Made by a program: the position numbers and the translations under genes. From positions 11,231,881 through 11,295,880 of the forward strand of contig VUYV01000003.1 in NCBI GenBank assembly GCA_008711295.1: 64,000 nucleotides of DNA. Reading direction: 5' to 3'. The notes under the pieces are model-generated. The model saw nothing but the letters and a program-made list of their open reading frames with translations, made no database searches and was not told the origin of the DNA. The stretch is from Anarhynchus alexandrinus (Eukaryota; Chordata; Aves; Charadriiformes; Charadriidae). This document shows positions 50,881-64,000 of the stretch, piece after piece (the first letter of the stretch is position 1; every line of letters begins with the position of its first letter).

Positions 50881-51114
50881 GGGGGTGCCACCCGCCGCAC
50901 GGCCCGGCTCTGCCCTGCCCGCCGGGGCTGAGCCGCCTCCCGGCGCTGGAGGGAGGGCCCGCCGGCGCCTCATAGACGGCACCCCCGTCCCCGCTCCGCC
51001 GAGCCCTCGGCACCGAGCAGGGCGGCTCTCACCCCCTCCCGGGGCGGGGAGCGGGGTGGCTCGGCCCCTTCTTCCCCGGCTCCGCGGGAAGGCAGAGCCC
51101 CTCCCGTCCAGGGC

Positions 51115-51200
51115 NNNNNNNNNNNNNNNNNNNNNNNNNNNNNNNNNNNNNNNNNNNNNNNNNNNNNNNNNNNNNNNNNNNNNNNNNNNNNNNNNNNNNN
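51115..51200. other. Assembly gap (86 N) in the promoter CpG island
   Basis: The bases are unknown. The gap lies about 350 bp upstream of the PXDC1 ATG, flanked by very GC-rich sequence on the proximal side and by an 11-base G run at 51251-51261 on the distal side. The true length may differ from the number of N. Confidence 0.98.
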
Positions 51201-51700
51201 TTTTTAAATCCCCAAACTTCCAGTCCGGCGAGCTGAGGGAGGAAGAGGGCGGGGGGGGGGGAATCGCTTACGCCGCCTCCAGCTGCGGCAGGCGAGGCTG
51301 TCAGCCCCCGGCACCGCACACACGGTTGGAAAGTGTCCCCCTCTGCCCTGGGGGAGCCTAAACGGAGACCCCCGGCAGCTGTGCCGGCATCTCCGGGGAG
51401 AGGGGTCCCTTAGAGAGGGGAAAAACAGGAGAAAGGGAGTGCGCTGCTGGTGCCTGAGACTCCTTCGGCCTTTTCTTAATAGCCTGGCGGGACGCCAACC
51501 TTGAGGGAGCCTCCAGCAGCATCGCATGGGGGGAGAGGAGGAGATGGGGAGACGGGGAGGCCTGCATTTGCAAATGCAGCCCCTCTTTCCCACGGGGACC
51601 CCTAGCACCATCTTAACGCGCAGAGTGGGGGGCACTGGGAGAGCTGGTGGGGGGCTGCAGGAGGCAGAAGCAGTCATCTGCCAAAAGCGGAGACAAGGCA

Positions 51701-54700
51701 AGGAAGTGGGTGGGAGATATACCTGGATGCCTGAAAATGCCTAGAAGCAGCAGGGTTAAGATATACATACTGAAGGTGAAGCGAATGACAGCGCGGTGAT
51801 GTGGGATGCGTCACCCAGGACCGGCCTCTGCAATGAAGGCAGTCGCCTCCGGCACCGGGCTTTCTGCTGCAGTGGGGCTCAGTGGGGCGGAGGGAGGCAG
51901 TGGGCAACTTCCCAGGGTCACGCTGTGGCCCCGGGGCAGGAGAGACCCTTCCTGTTTGTATAATTTGGGGAGGTCGAAGGTCATAGCAGTCACACTACTT
52001 ATTATCAAATTTAAGCTGGTTTTCGCCAGCGTGGCATCTGTGGCTCAGGAGGCCGGGATTTTGCACAGTAACAATTCCAGTGCTGTTTAACCGCTCAGGA
52101 AAATCAGCAAAGCCCAGAGACAAGACCACTATTATGGGAATCATCCAAAAAGTGCTTGGAGAACATCACAGCTGGATCAGCTTGGGACACTACAAATAAG
52201 CACACCAAGGGGGGCACAGAGGTGAAAAGATACTTAAGTTTTCTGTAAAGTGCATAATTAAAAAACTAAATTGCCCTCTTTGCAATAGATAACATGTTGC
52301 TAGTAACTCCCTAAATCATTCAGGGTCCGCATGTCTCTGGTAAACAAACTCCAAACCAGCAAATGCAATGATGTCCCAATCTCCCTATTCAAATACATAA
52401 TTGCATATTTTCTTGATTTAACTTCTACACAACAAAACTGGTTTTAGTTCACTTTGAAGCACAATCATATGTAAAGAATGCAAACAACTGAGCCCCATCT
52501 CTCCCAACAGAGAGGCACGTGCCTGTTTACTGCAGCCTCGCTCTACAGCACCTGCAGACATTTCTTTAAAGAAATCTGCATTTTTCAAAACAGAGTGGGT
52601 GATACTTGGGATGTCGGAGCGGATCCTGAGGCACTCAGCACCGATTCGTACCAATCCGACTTCGCTGAGAGCAGCGCTGGGCCCGTAGCTGCAATACAAA
52701 ACCAGACAAAGCAAACAACCTGAAGGCACACGCTTTCCAAGGAGAGCTGTGTATCCCTGCCCGGGGCAAAGTGTGTGGCAGAGGTCCCCACACTTCACCT
52801 TGGATCACCACAAAAAGGGTTTTCACATCACTGTCAGGCTAGACATCTCCAGAGTACCCCATATTAGCTGTTCAGAGTATTCAGTGTGGCTTCATAGGAA
52901 AGGAATTGTTGTGAACCTTTGTGGTGTAGGAAGATCTCCACACAGCTCCTTTTGTTCTGAGCAGGCTTTTGTAATCCCTCCTCTTGTTCCAGTACACGGT
53001 GGTCTTCCCAGTTCTTCTGTCTAAAAACAAAACAAGAAAATAAAATGCCTTCTCTTCTGACAGTTGCTGTGGTAACCCGAAATAACCACATATCCTAAGG
53101 AAGCGAAACTTCTAGGAAGAGAACTGTGAGAGCAACCCCCCTTTTTAAAAAGATGTCAGCCTTGTGTTGCTTCTCTTTAAGCAAGGAAAGCACTTGACTT
53201 CTGCTCATTCTGACTGGTGTTTTCTGCCTTTGCAACAGAATGATTTTTGCTGTTGGCCTGCCCACAAACTGCGTGTCACTCAATAGACCTCCGAGGCTCT
53301 CAGCAGTTGGTCGGAGCTCCGGCTTCAGCTGGATTCTGCAAGGTCTTGGCTGAGGGTCCTCAGCTTCTGCTGGGCTAAGGGTGGTGTGCACCGTTCCGTA
53401 GGCTCAAGCATTAAATGTTTGGTTCTATTTTTCTCTTTCAGTCTGACTTGTGCCACCTCCCAACTTAATTAAAATATTCAAATCACGAAAAACCCTATGT
53501 GCCTGTCACTGCCTGCTCATGGAAAATGAGCCTATGCCGAAAGTTCTACATCTAAAGGGCTTGAAGCTGACATACTACCTCCAGATCCTGAATTTCAGGA
53601 GGATGAAAAGTAGAAGCACTCCTATGCCTAACACTGCACATGCAGGATCAGTTCATTATTTCCCTGTGAGTACAATCCTGTTCCAGAAAAAGGAATCTTA
53701 ATCCAGTAAGTACAGAAGTACAACATCCCCTTTTTGGAGTAAAAAGTAAAACTATGGCACAGCTTTAAATTCTGTCACTGAGCACTTCTGGTGTGGCCAC
53801 CCATCATTGCACGTCGGCAAGTTGGTAGCCCACCACAATTTAATCTCATTCTTAGCTCAGGTGGCAGGACATGCGTATATATGTCCTCTTACCTCCCGGG
53901 TACGCTCCTGAGCATCCCTATTACAGCAGGGTAATGCCGGCCAGCTGTTAAATTGGGGAACAACTGCTTTTCGTGCAAGTTGGGTTAGTAATAATCATCT
54001 GTTATTGTGTGGCTCCAGAATAGTTTTGCTGGAAAATGCTCACGCAGAGAAAATAGATGCTTGCATTAGACTAGTGGTGTGCCGAGGAGGACAGCAGGAC
54101 TCGCAAGATTATCTGCAGCATGGAATGTAAAATGGATGTGCAGGAAGGACAGATAGTCCCAAAGGACATAGACGTCTTCCAGATGAAAGTGTCTTTTATT
54201 ATCAGCACCTTTTATTGTTGCTCTACAAATGGTACCAGTCATGCGCTTTTAAAAGTACATAGAAGGTGGGCATTTGCATTTGACAAGTTTTTCATGTGTC
54301 TGCAGCATGGGCAGAGGCACTGCACAGCAGCTGCTCTTCAGCAGAAAATGGGAAACATGTATTTGCCTTTCTTTAAAGAAAGGCTTTCATCAAAACACTT
54401 TTTATTCCTTCTTGTGCGACATGCAGGGTTACTATTTTCCATATTTAAGTTTTGAGACAAAAGTAATTAGTGGCAATTGCACCTTAGAGAATAAAGATGC
54501 CGACTGAGCATGTGTTTCATCCCTTTGCATTTTTGTGATCTTACTGTCTCATTGGAGTCATAAAATATTACAGGAATGCATGCATTTTCTTGGCCACTTA
54601 TTAGTTTGATTTCTACCTAACAATTTTCCAGTCTTGGATTTTACTTCCACAGCCTGGTAGACAATTTCATTAATTTAAAATACATGCAGAGAACCTACCC

Positions 54701-57700
54701 CATACTGTTAATCAGCTTGCTGAAAGGACTTAGGCCCTGTGAAGGTTACTGTGGCCAAAAATTCACTCACAAGTCCTCAACTGATGCAAATGCAATCAAA
54801 GTGATGCAGCAAAATGGTCTGAATTTGAGAGGAGGCCAGGGCCAAATCATGGGGCTCCAGAAGCCCAAGGGCAGGTAACTCTTGCCTCTTACACTTGCAG
54901 TGTGAACCATGGCTAGAAACACAAATGAAGTTGAGTAAGCCTGTGGTTCTAACCTTCTGCTGTGCAGTGACATCTGTCAGCCCTGTTTTTTTCAGGTTTC
55001 TTCATCAATGATAGGGATACTCACCTTCTATCATATACAAATAGGCCATGAAGACTTCTGAAAGATATTTCCATACTGTCTACATTTTCTCCACGTGTCC
55101 TACACCCTCCAGTCCACTGCAGCACCTTCTTTTGTCTCACCAGTTATAGTCCCCAACAATTACCATCTCCTGGACTGCGCCTGCATTTGGGAGGAACTTC
55201 ATCTAAATGTCTAAGAAGATCTCTCCCTCTTATTGTTTGAAAGTCATTTTAGGGCTCTCTTTTGCCATTATGCCTTCAACTGCCTTAGCAGAGAGGCATG
55301 ATGATTCATCCTTTTTCTGTCCACATCCATGAACTATATACTTCACAGGGTAGGAAGAGGCTTTTGTATTTGTAGTTAGTCCTCATTTTTGGCAATAGGC
55401 TTTATAGCAAGTAATAAAGCGTATCCACTACTGCAAACAAGGGATAAAGAAAATAGTTTTCATCCTAAGGAAAAAATGGACAGTATCTTTTGTGAAGCTG
55501 GCAGGTTTTGCTACTTCAGTTTAGATCATTAACCTCTTTAAAGGAAATAGCTTATTGAAATAGCAGCAGCCACTGACCAGCCAACACACATCTCCACCTG
55601 AAACAGATGTGAGAAGTGTCACAGAGTCTCTCTGGGGCAGGAACACCTAAAGGCGATGATTCTCATGGAAGAGCTGAGTTGGGGCTCAAGGACAGAGGCA
55701 GGCTGTGAACTGAAGGCAGCCTGGCTTTGGCAGTACTTTCAAAGAGTTATGTTTTCTGTGCTGCAGTGACTAGATGCCAGGTGATCTGGGCAAAAACCAC
55801 AAAAAGACACACAAAATCCCACAGCACTGTGTCATAGAGCAGGAAGAACCAGCTGAGGGGAGAGAGGGGAGGTATCTCCCTTAGCTGATACTGCCACCAA
55901 AACTCAGGTGTTGGAAAATGCTGATCTGAGGAAGGAGTCTGAATAGCTTTGGTGCATCGGCCTGGAAAGAGTCTGAGAAGGGCAGGAGGGGGACAATGCC
56001 TGCCTTGGGGTAAGAGGGTCTCTGGTTGTTTAAGTCTCCCTTTGTTCAAGGAAGCTGACTTCCTACATTCTTGTAAATAAGCAAAAATTGTGTCCAAGGT
56101 GCCTGGCTGCATTAATAATTGCTCCTTCTAACTATTTGAGACCCAAAGATTTCATCAAGCCGCTTAACGTGTCAAAAAGCAGCCACAGCTCCCAAGCCTA
56201 GAGTCACCAAAGACCTCTTGCTTGGTGACTTTTTAAAATCATTCCTACCATGAAAACATGGACTGCCTGGACTCTACAGTGAAGGACAGAGTCACATTTC
56301 CAGCCTCAGCTAGCAGATTTGTAAACACGGGAGACCAGAGACTTTGCAAAGACGCTCAATTGGCTTGTTCTACTCTGTTGCCAGTGAGGTGTTGGAATAG
56401 AGAAAATGCTCACCAATTTCTCAACAGTACCAAAAATAATTTAGAAAGCAAGAGGGATTGAAGCTTTATCCACTTATACAAACAGTGAAAAGAAGGTAAT
56501 GAGCTTTAAAAAACAGCCCACATCTGTAATACCTGCAAACAATGTGGAGTGGGCACTGTTTTTCTGTTCTCCCACAATGTGCACCTTTCTCTTAAAAGGT
56601 TTTTTTTTTTAATATGTTCAATCCAAAGGCAAAGCAGCTCCTCCAGTTTTAGTCTGTAGGTCATATGACAAGATTGTCCCTTCTGAACACCTCTGGTGAG
56701 AGCGAGCCCTTGACGAAATGAGCTACTGACTAAAACATCCTTTCATACTCCTGTGGGGCAGTTTGACTGCAAAAGGATTGCGTGCACAGCCAGAGCACTG
56801 CTGGGACTGTGTATTCTCACTTTGTTCTCCTCCTCTCTCCCCCAGGCTGATTCTGTGAAGTACTGAGCCCTCCTGGAGCCAATGGGAGTTTAAAAAGTGC
56901 TCAACATCCTTCCAGCTTTGGCTACCTCATAATGTAGCCATTAATGTATGCACAACCTATTTTTAGAATCTGTAACATGCTTTCTGGGTGAAAAAAAAAA
57001 TGCCTAAAAGACCCCTTCCTCTCCCTGAGAGTTGACATTGAATTTGATTTAATAGAAGAGCCTGGAATTCTTTCCATTAAAAAGTGTATTATAAATGCTC
57101 AAGGAGCTGTAACTGCAGTTGAAAGCTAGGTATATTCCTGCCAAAGGGTAAACTAGCTTCATCTAATAGGAGAATATTTCTAGTGGAACAATTTACCCTT
57201 TATGAGCCTTCTTCCTGGAGACAACATAGAAAGTATATCTTCACTATGTTTCCAGAAGAGCAAAATAAATTAAACATACCTGCAGGTTACTAAAAAAAAA
57301 AAAACCACTGGCATAAAAATATGCAAGACGAAATTTATCTGCATTTTTCAGACTCTTAGCCTCATGCAATCAGCCAGTTGGGCAATAAAAGGTCCACAGT
57401 ACAGGCCTTCAGTATGGTTTGTAATGATCCTTTGTATGGCGTAACACTGCAAATTTGTATTGCACATCGAAATAGAAAGCCCTAAACAGTTCAAAAAGAT
57501 GAGCATTATTATTCTGAGTCTGCAGAAGGGAAGACAGAGCCACAGAGCAGAGAAAGCAGCTTGCCTAGGCCTGCAGAAAGAGGTTGTCCTAAAGGTTGAA
57601 ATATTTGTAGCACTTGGCACATGGACTTGTATGCAACCCTTAGAGAACATACTGTTTTGCAGGGGGGGAAAAAATCATGTTGCATACGTCCGCTAGAGCC

Positions 57701-60700
57701 ATAAATGCACAAGAGACATTTGTGCAGGCTAAGAAATCTTAGCTTTTTTTCTTTTAAAGGATGAAGCTGCTCTACTGTTCTTCCGTTTTCTTTCTCGTTA
57801 TTGTGAAGAAAAATCACTCAGTTTAAAAATGGTAGGCGGAGGATAATAACTTCAATTTGGGCATTTTTTTTGCTACTGTTGTTAGTAATTGGAACAAATT
57901 CTTCCTTTGCTCTCACTATGCTACCCCAGGATAAGCAATTGGGCTTGGTTTAGATGCTGAAAACTCTGGCTGTACCCTAACCAGTGGTAACTCTCCCTTA
58001 AAACATACAGACAGTCCAGCTGACCTGCAGCAGACTACCCATAGTCTGAAAATTAAGGGCACCTTAAGTGCTTAGCTATGTGAATATGGAGCCCTTCAAC
58101 ACCTGCTCAAGGCCAGGAGAAGTTCTCAATGAAAGAAATACGTAGGAAGTCACAGCAACAGGAATGCGGGGTATGAAAGACACGCAGGATTGGACCCTGA
58201 GCCTGATGAACCAGTATTACTGAATTGCATTCATTCACATAGCAGCATCCGTAAGATACAGCTCATCAGTGTTCGCTGCTTCAAATACTTCAAGTCAAAA
58301 CAAGCGTGAGTGATTTGATGTGTCTACACGGCATAATTAGAGATGTAAACAATGACTGCCATTGCAGAAACTAGAGCAATATGCTAAGTAATTACCTGCG
58401 TTATTTCAGGCTGGTTATATTCTGCATCATTAGTATAATTACGGGAATTAAATTCCAGCCCATCATACCTTTGGTAGTTCAGTTTGTGCACAACAACCTC
58501 ATCCTCAATTTTTATGATGTTTCCTTGATCACCAGGGTGGCCCATGGTCTCCCTCATTTTTCGTTATCTGAGCCACAAAGGAAAGACCCATTAACGAAAA
58601 CAAGATTAATTATGCTTTCATCAGAATGGCTTCAGAAGGAATTCCTTCTGAGAAACAGCAGAGTGGGGAGTCCATTCGTTCTGTTCCCTTCCTCCTTAAA
58701 AAATAAAGTAAAACCACACAATGAATGTCTCTATTTACATTTCAGAGTTCTTTTCATGCCTAATGTGCCCGTGTGAATGTACCAAACACGAGTGAAGCGT
58801 GAATAATATGTGACTATTTTTCCTTTTTTTTTCCTATATTGCTCAGCACTCTATTTGTCTAACTCTTCCCAAGAGCAAGAAGGAAACCATTTCCCTGCCC
58901 CCTTCCTCTTTGTTTCTTTTTCTTCTTATTCAGGATGGGGCTTGTAGTGAATCTGTTAGGACTATTGTGCTATATTCATCAGTTCTACTTGGTGCAGCTC
59001 ATGTGTGAATCGAGGCTCTTTTCTCTATGAGAAAAGATATTTCCCTTTATAGTGTTCTAAGTCAATTACTGTGTTGGCCTTATGTATGTTTTCCCTTCCA
59101 GCCAGACATATGACAAGTATTTTCCCTAAAGCCCTATTCATTATTTGTCATATTATAAAGACCAGAGTACCTTAAACATACATATGGTTTGGTTCAGGTA
59201 TACCTAACACACACTGTAAAAGGTCACGAAAGGTAACATAGCACCTTCTTCTTATAAATAAAGGACAAGATCTGATGGACAACTCTTATCACTCTCAATA
59301 TAAGGAGGTTAACAAGAAACCTACAAATTGTTTGTGCTTGCATGGGACAGTGACAATTTTTCCCTTAAGCGAATAAGGTCAGTTACTTCAACCAACAGTT
59401 GACTCTCAACTGAACACACTGAAGCCTCAGAGGAACGTGAAGAGTGAAGCAAAAGACATACAGTGGTTTTAGTACAGATTGCTGGGAAAACAACCTATGC
59501 TCATATTAAAAACCGTTAGGCTTGATTGCATAGATGCACCAAGCATAAAAGTCCATTGGGTTTCAGCATTAATGATATTTTGTTTGTTTTATTTGGGAGC
59601 AGATGGGACGCAAAGCCAGTGGGAGTTGTCTGGTTCTTGTTTCCGTACAATGCAGGTATAAAGCTCATTGTATTCTAGTGTTAATTCCACTGGACACCAG
59701 CTTAAGTTTCAAGTGGAGTCAGGCCCGAATTAGACCAGCTAAAAAATTTACAGAAGCCTCCTGGTTTCAGCACACAATGTTGTCACATCCCATGGGACAG
59801 AGCCAACAAACACTGCAACATGGTGCACCGACCCAACTCATCTTGTGGGAGAGGGAGGGTTTTTACAGTCAATATCAAAAGTACAAATCCTCAATTTCTG
59901 CTGCAAGCAGAGACTATGTAGAAGAAATTGCTGCTGTGTCCTACTGCAAGATTACTGTAAATGCAATGCATGTTTTCTTTAGGCCTCTCCAGAATAGTTT
60001 TACCCCCAGTCATCACTGTATGACCCCAATGCAGCCCTTAGTCCAAGACTGTCTCTTCTGTTGCTTCAGTGAAGCTAATACAAATAGAAATTAATTGTAT
60101 TAGAAGTTGGCAGTTGTGCTTACAACTGTTGACCCCAGAAAACAACTGGAAATTAAGAGAGTTCAAGGAGCCCTCCCCTAGAAGGACTAGGTTTTAATGG
60201 GAATAATTAAAAAGAATTTGACTTAAAAAATTAAAGATGCAATACAATGAGTAAGCAAAGAATGATGCAATACAGGCTTCTTATGGAAAATGCATATTGT
60301 CTAAGAAGAACCAAATATTAACAAAAGAAGAAATCGTAAATATCTAGACATAAAAGAAAAAGGTTTCTGAAGAACTCTAGCAGGGAATTTACCATTGAGG
60401 GCTGAAAACCTTTCTTAACTTCAATTCAGAGACTAACGGTCAAAGAGATTTTCACAACCTCTGTAGATGGGAACCTCTGCATGCACAGGGGTTCATTGCT
60501 GCAGGAACACCATCTTGGTGTCAGACTCTTCTTTTATGCCAAACCCTAACAATGTCATTGCTAACATTAAATTATTTAATTATATAAGGCAAAGACACAG
60601 GATAGTACAATCTTAATATAAGTATGGTAAAAATTGCATCTACTGGCTAGTTTGTTGATCAAGCTGCTTCTCTTCAGTTGTTGCCTGCAAAACACTAAGG

Positions 60701-63700
60701 CTTGTTTTTCCTGTCCTACCACTTAGGTTTCTCAGTCGTCTTATTTCCCATTACCCTAACTCAAGCTGAGGTGACAATAACTGCCTAGACTAGTTACTTG
60801 TAGCCACTAAACTAGTACTAATATTTTTTCTCCTCCAAACTTTAGTGAACATCCTATGTTAGTCCTTGTATTATCTCATGGTAACTACTGCACTTAGGCC
60901 TACTAAAAAAGTTAAGATTAAATGAGAGATACATGCAGTTAGCTAAGTGTTTCTTATCCAAACAAGAAATGTACATTCCACTATTATGTGCAATTTTCTT
61001 TGAATTGTATTTATTTTTGGAAACCCGTTTGATGGTGTATATTCCCAGTGCATGCTCTGTTTCAAAAAAAATAATATGGTAATGGTTTTGTAAGTATCTG
61101 TTTTATTTGCACTTCAATTGCTTTCTCATAGCATTTGTGATCAAAACCCCATAACACTGCTTGTGCAGTGAACCTTCTGAACAAAAAGATCTGGAATTAA
61201 AAGCACTGTTAATATTACAAGGATACTGTTTGCTCACAGCATCCCAAATGCAAAGCAAGATTTGTTAATTGCTGCAAGAATTTTCTAATAATTCAGCTTG
61301 CAGGACTGGATGGGAATAGAGGGGGAACAGTCTTTGTAAGGACTAAAGGCAACGGGGGACACCTTCTCTCTCAGCCCTAAAGATATTCCCCATAAGCATT
61401 GGAAGTTTTTCTGCTTCTAAACATTTTGGAGTGACATAACAACACAAACACAGCTTCATCGGTGCAAATCACTAGGGAGCTCTGATTGCTCCCATGCACA
61501 ACTATGTGTGAGAACAATTAAACACAGATGCCAATTAAGCCCATACAGAATTAAGCACAGAATTGGAGCTTTATAGCAAAATGCTTCCATGGGACCAGAA
61601 ATTCAGTTTTCTTTTCCTTCGTAAAAGGAGTCACCAGGAAGGATCTAGAGAAGACAGAGGCATCTGCATAGATGAAAAAGAGATGAGAGACCTTTGGAAG
61701 ACCTACAGGGAATAAGAAAACTGACAGTCTAAAGCTTCAAAAGCACAGGAGCTTTCTTCTCTTTTTAGCTGCACAGAAAAATCAATGCTAGGGCCTTGTA
61801 TCCTCCAGTCCTGAAAGGAAACAAGAAACACAAAGGCAAAACAGCATAAATATCAGCCATCTGCTTGTGGGGAGCTGCCAGTTGCATGGTTTCCAATAGG
61901 TGATGGACGGACAGAAGCCCGTCCTTCTGGCAGGTGGGGCAGCAGCAAGCTTTTGTTCCTGCCTTGCTTCGACTCACAAATGCCACCTTCTTTCGAGCAA
62001 GAAGTTGAGCAATTTCACTCTTTAGTGTGGTTTGATTCCACCACACGCCAGAAAAAAAACTCTGTCTCCAAAGTAAAGGACATAACTATTTTATATATAG
62101 CAATTGCCTTGTGCAGCAGCTGAGTAAAACAAGGGAAACTCTTTTGACTTCCTCTTCTCCGCAGTTTTCATTTTAAAAAAGTGTGTGTGTGTTGGGGGGG
62201 AGAGATTCAACTGCCTCCTAATTGTTCCCTGGCTTCCTGTCAAAAAGGTCTGGACCTAAATCCCAGGAAACTTCTCACTCCCTGTCTGAGGCAGGACTCG
62301 GGAGAACAATAGCTGGCTACAATCAATGGTACTGCAGCAGAGACTTGTTAAAATACATGTTTGCATTGCTATCTTCTACTGAGAAGTGCCAATATATAAT
62401 AGCAGCACATAACAGTTACGGCAGAAAAGTATTAGTAATTCTAAGTGTTGAAAATCACCAACTAATTTATCTTTTAGCTTCTCTGACGATTGCTAGCAAG
62501 AATTATCACCCTTTAAAAAGAAAACCAGATGGATGGGATAAAAATGTCTACAAAGAAATTTACCACAGTACAACCCAAAACCATGGCACAGTGTGGTTGA
62601 AAACAAAAGAGCTCACTTTTCCCAACGCCATAATTTTTCATCTTGATTTCAGTTCCAAGGATTGGTGATGCCATAACACCTGAGATGGTGAAACGGTAGC
62701 CCTACAGTGATTATTCTTCATATCCTTCTCAATGCTATATCACAACCTTCAATACTGATAAGCAGTTTCTTTCAGTGTAAGCCTAAAAGCTATTTATCCC
62801 ATAGTAGTTTTCCAAAGCCGTATTTGGTACTCAAGTGAGTTGGCCTAATTTTCCCAGTAAAAGCAACTCTTCTTTGCCTCCTGGAGCACTGACAAAGATG
62901 TTCAGCATGGAAGACAGAGCCTGAGTAGCTAACCCTTCATGTGGTTGCCACTACCAGACAAGAGATCCCAGCAGATGACTGAGGGAAATAAATATCAGAA
63001 TACATAACAGGCTATGTCCTTCTATAAAGTTGCCATTGTCTTCAGCTTGCTTCCCATCATTGTCAGCGTAAAGCTATTAAAAATACGTAATGCTTCCCAG
63101 GTTGCTTCAATACACTTGATAAGATCTCCATTATTAAGGTCTTGCTCTTCAAATCCTGCTCAGATTTCTTCTGATAGCAGGGGACATAAAAAAAGTAGTA
63201 GATTTGAGGCTGACTTCTTTGAGAAGACAGTGAAGTGTCACCTCTTATTTTTCTCTTGCAGTGCTGACACTCCATTGAGTCTCCCACTCGGCACTGGGAT
63301 CATCCAAGACATCAGCTGTTCCCACTGATTGGGAAAGTTGAAAAACCAATTTTGAAAATAGCAAACAGGACTGGAGGCCCAAATCCTATCTGTCTCGCTT
63401 TAAGGCAGAACCGCACATCGAATCAGTCCTTCTTTCTGCAAGAAAGCATGAAGCATAGATGTGGTTGTATAAGCATCAGTAGCTTACTCAGGGAGATCCG
63501 GTCAGACCACAGCACATCAGATAAATTTAGAGGCCAAGCGGAGCCTCCTCTGTCCTGTTGAGAACTGGGAGGTTTAATGATCAAACTGTCTCAAAACCAG
63601 ACCGCTTACTAGAAGCCTCTCTGCATATGAATGTCTGGTGCCTACCCACAGGCACTCGGTCTCGACCAAGTCACACAGCCTAAAAATGTCAAGATCACCA

Positions 63701-64000
63701 AGGAAATTCTGTGAAAAAACAGGAATAAACCCCTTATTGTCCTATCGCTACAAGGCTTGCTTTCTTCCTTTGTTACAGTAATTCATTTTGTACAGATTTA
63801 ACAAGCTAAATCTTAAAGTCCTTCCTAAAACAGATTTGGATCCAAGCTGCCCTGCATACTAGCTGGTGTAACCGAGGTCAGAATTCAGACTTACATTCTT
63901 CTTCATTCCTTTCCAGGCAGCCCTCCCACTTCTTCAAAATAAAGTGTAGATGCCAGTTACAGAATTAAGAGTTCATCTTTACATAAGTTATTAGAAGCAC
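51701..64000. other. Upstream flank of PXDC1, no gene recognised
   Basis: AT-rich unique sequence without clear repeats. The longest open frames are 163 codons (59603-60094 plus) and 148 codons (62222-62668 plus). Neither has a domain, a compositional bias or a continuation typical of coding exons. Near 63727-63760 a CCTTATTGTCCTATCGCTACA-like string faintly resembles CR1 but is too short to call. The neighbouring gene must lie beyond the window edge. Confidence 0.55.

Larger units (their letters stand above)
49830..51700. promoter_or_regulatory. PXDC1: CpG-island promoter of PXDC1
   Basis: A long GC-rich, CpG-dense stretch that covers the start codon, the 5' UTR and the proximal promoter. 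GC boxes of the GGGGCGGGG type are visible, for example at 51041-51050. I see no convincing TATA box near the start, as is usual for CpG-island promoters. The transcription start cannot be fixed from sequence. It is probably between about 50.9 and 51.4 kb, which may fall next to or inside the N gap at 51115-51200. Confidence 0.75.

Noticed and set aside
49814..50975. Long plus-strand frames (up to 369 codons) across the CpG island
   Set aside because: They are shadows of GC-rich DNA antisense to PXDC1 exon 1, cross an N, and are dominated by proline, arginine and glycine.
55025..55350. Stretch that reads like the antisense of an old LINE
   Set aside because: Only loosely similar to the CR1-like pattern, without the diagnostic blocks in order, so I did not call it.
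59603..60094. 163-codon plus-strand open frame in the upstream flank
   Set aside because: No recognisable domain, no good Kozak or splice context, and composition like the surrounding DNA. Frames of this size arise by chance in 64 kb searched in six frames.
62222..62668. 148-codon plus-strand open frame
   Set aside because: No similarity that I recognise and no promoter, splice site or poly(A) context supporting it.
63727..63760. Possible CR1 remnant (a CCTTATTGTCCTATCGCTACA-like string)
   Set aside because: About 20 matching bases only, with no adjoining CR1 sequence.
1..64000. CRISPR arrays, operons, tRNA or rRNA genes, U6/7SK/Y RNA copies
   Set aside because: I looked for these and found none. 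The window is vertebrate nuclear DNA, where the first two are not expected.

Overview
This is a vertebrate, almost certainly avian, nuclear window. The evidence is several CR1 retrotransposon 3' ends of the bird type, a solo long terminal repeat of a kind common in birds, low gene density, long introns, and one GC-rich promoter that the assembly could not close. I see no bacterial or phage signal, so most open reading frames longer than 60 codons here are chance.

The window holds one protein-coding gene that I can support, PXDC1 (PX domain-containing protein 1), complete on the minus strand. Its five coding exons are at 50765-50510, 36426-36335, 36055-35938, 32059-31948 and 26162-26045. All introns are GT-AG, the phases join correctly, and the product is 231 residues. 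The start lies in a CpG island at about 49.8-51.7 kb that contains an 86-base N gap. The 3' UTR probably ends near 24.5 kb.

Layout: 1-24.5 kb is the region downstream of PXDC1, without a recognisable gene. It holds a CR1 3' end (3.2 kb), a much larger broken CR1 (10.8-13.0 kb), an ancient CR1-like fragment (10.1-10.65 kb), a 39-bp tandem duplication (23.46 kb) and some GC-rich patches. From 24.5 to 50.8 kb is PXDC1. Its introns carry a CR1 tail in intron 4, a young CR1 and an ancient CR1-like LINE in intron 3, and in intron 1 a 743-bp solo LTR with a 5-bp target duplication, two CpG-rich clusters, and a short duplication around a single N just upstream of exon 2. From 51.7 to 64 kb is the upstream flank, with no gene recognised.

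I found no undescribed gene system. The points worth a second look are the weak splice donor of PXDC1 exon 1, the second CpG island 1.7 kb inside intron 1, the solo LTR, candidate regulatory islands, and several places where the sequence looks like an assembly artefact (G-runs at 49.42-49.48 kb, the duplicated block at 36.5 kb, the promoter gap).
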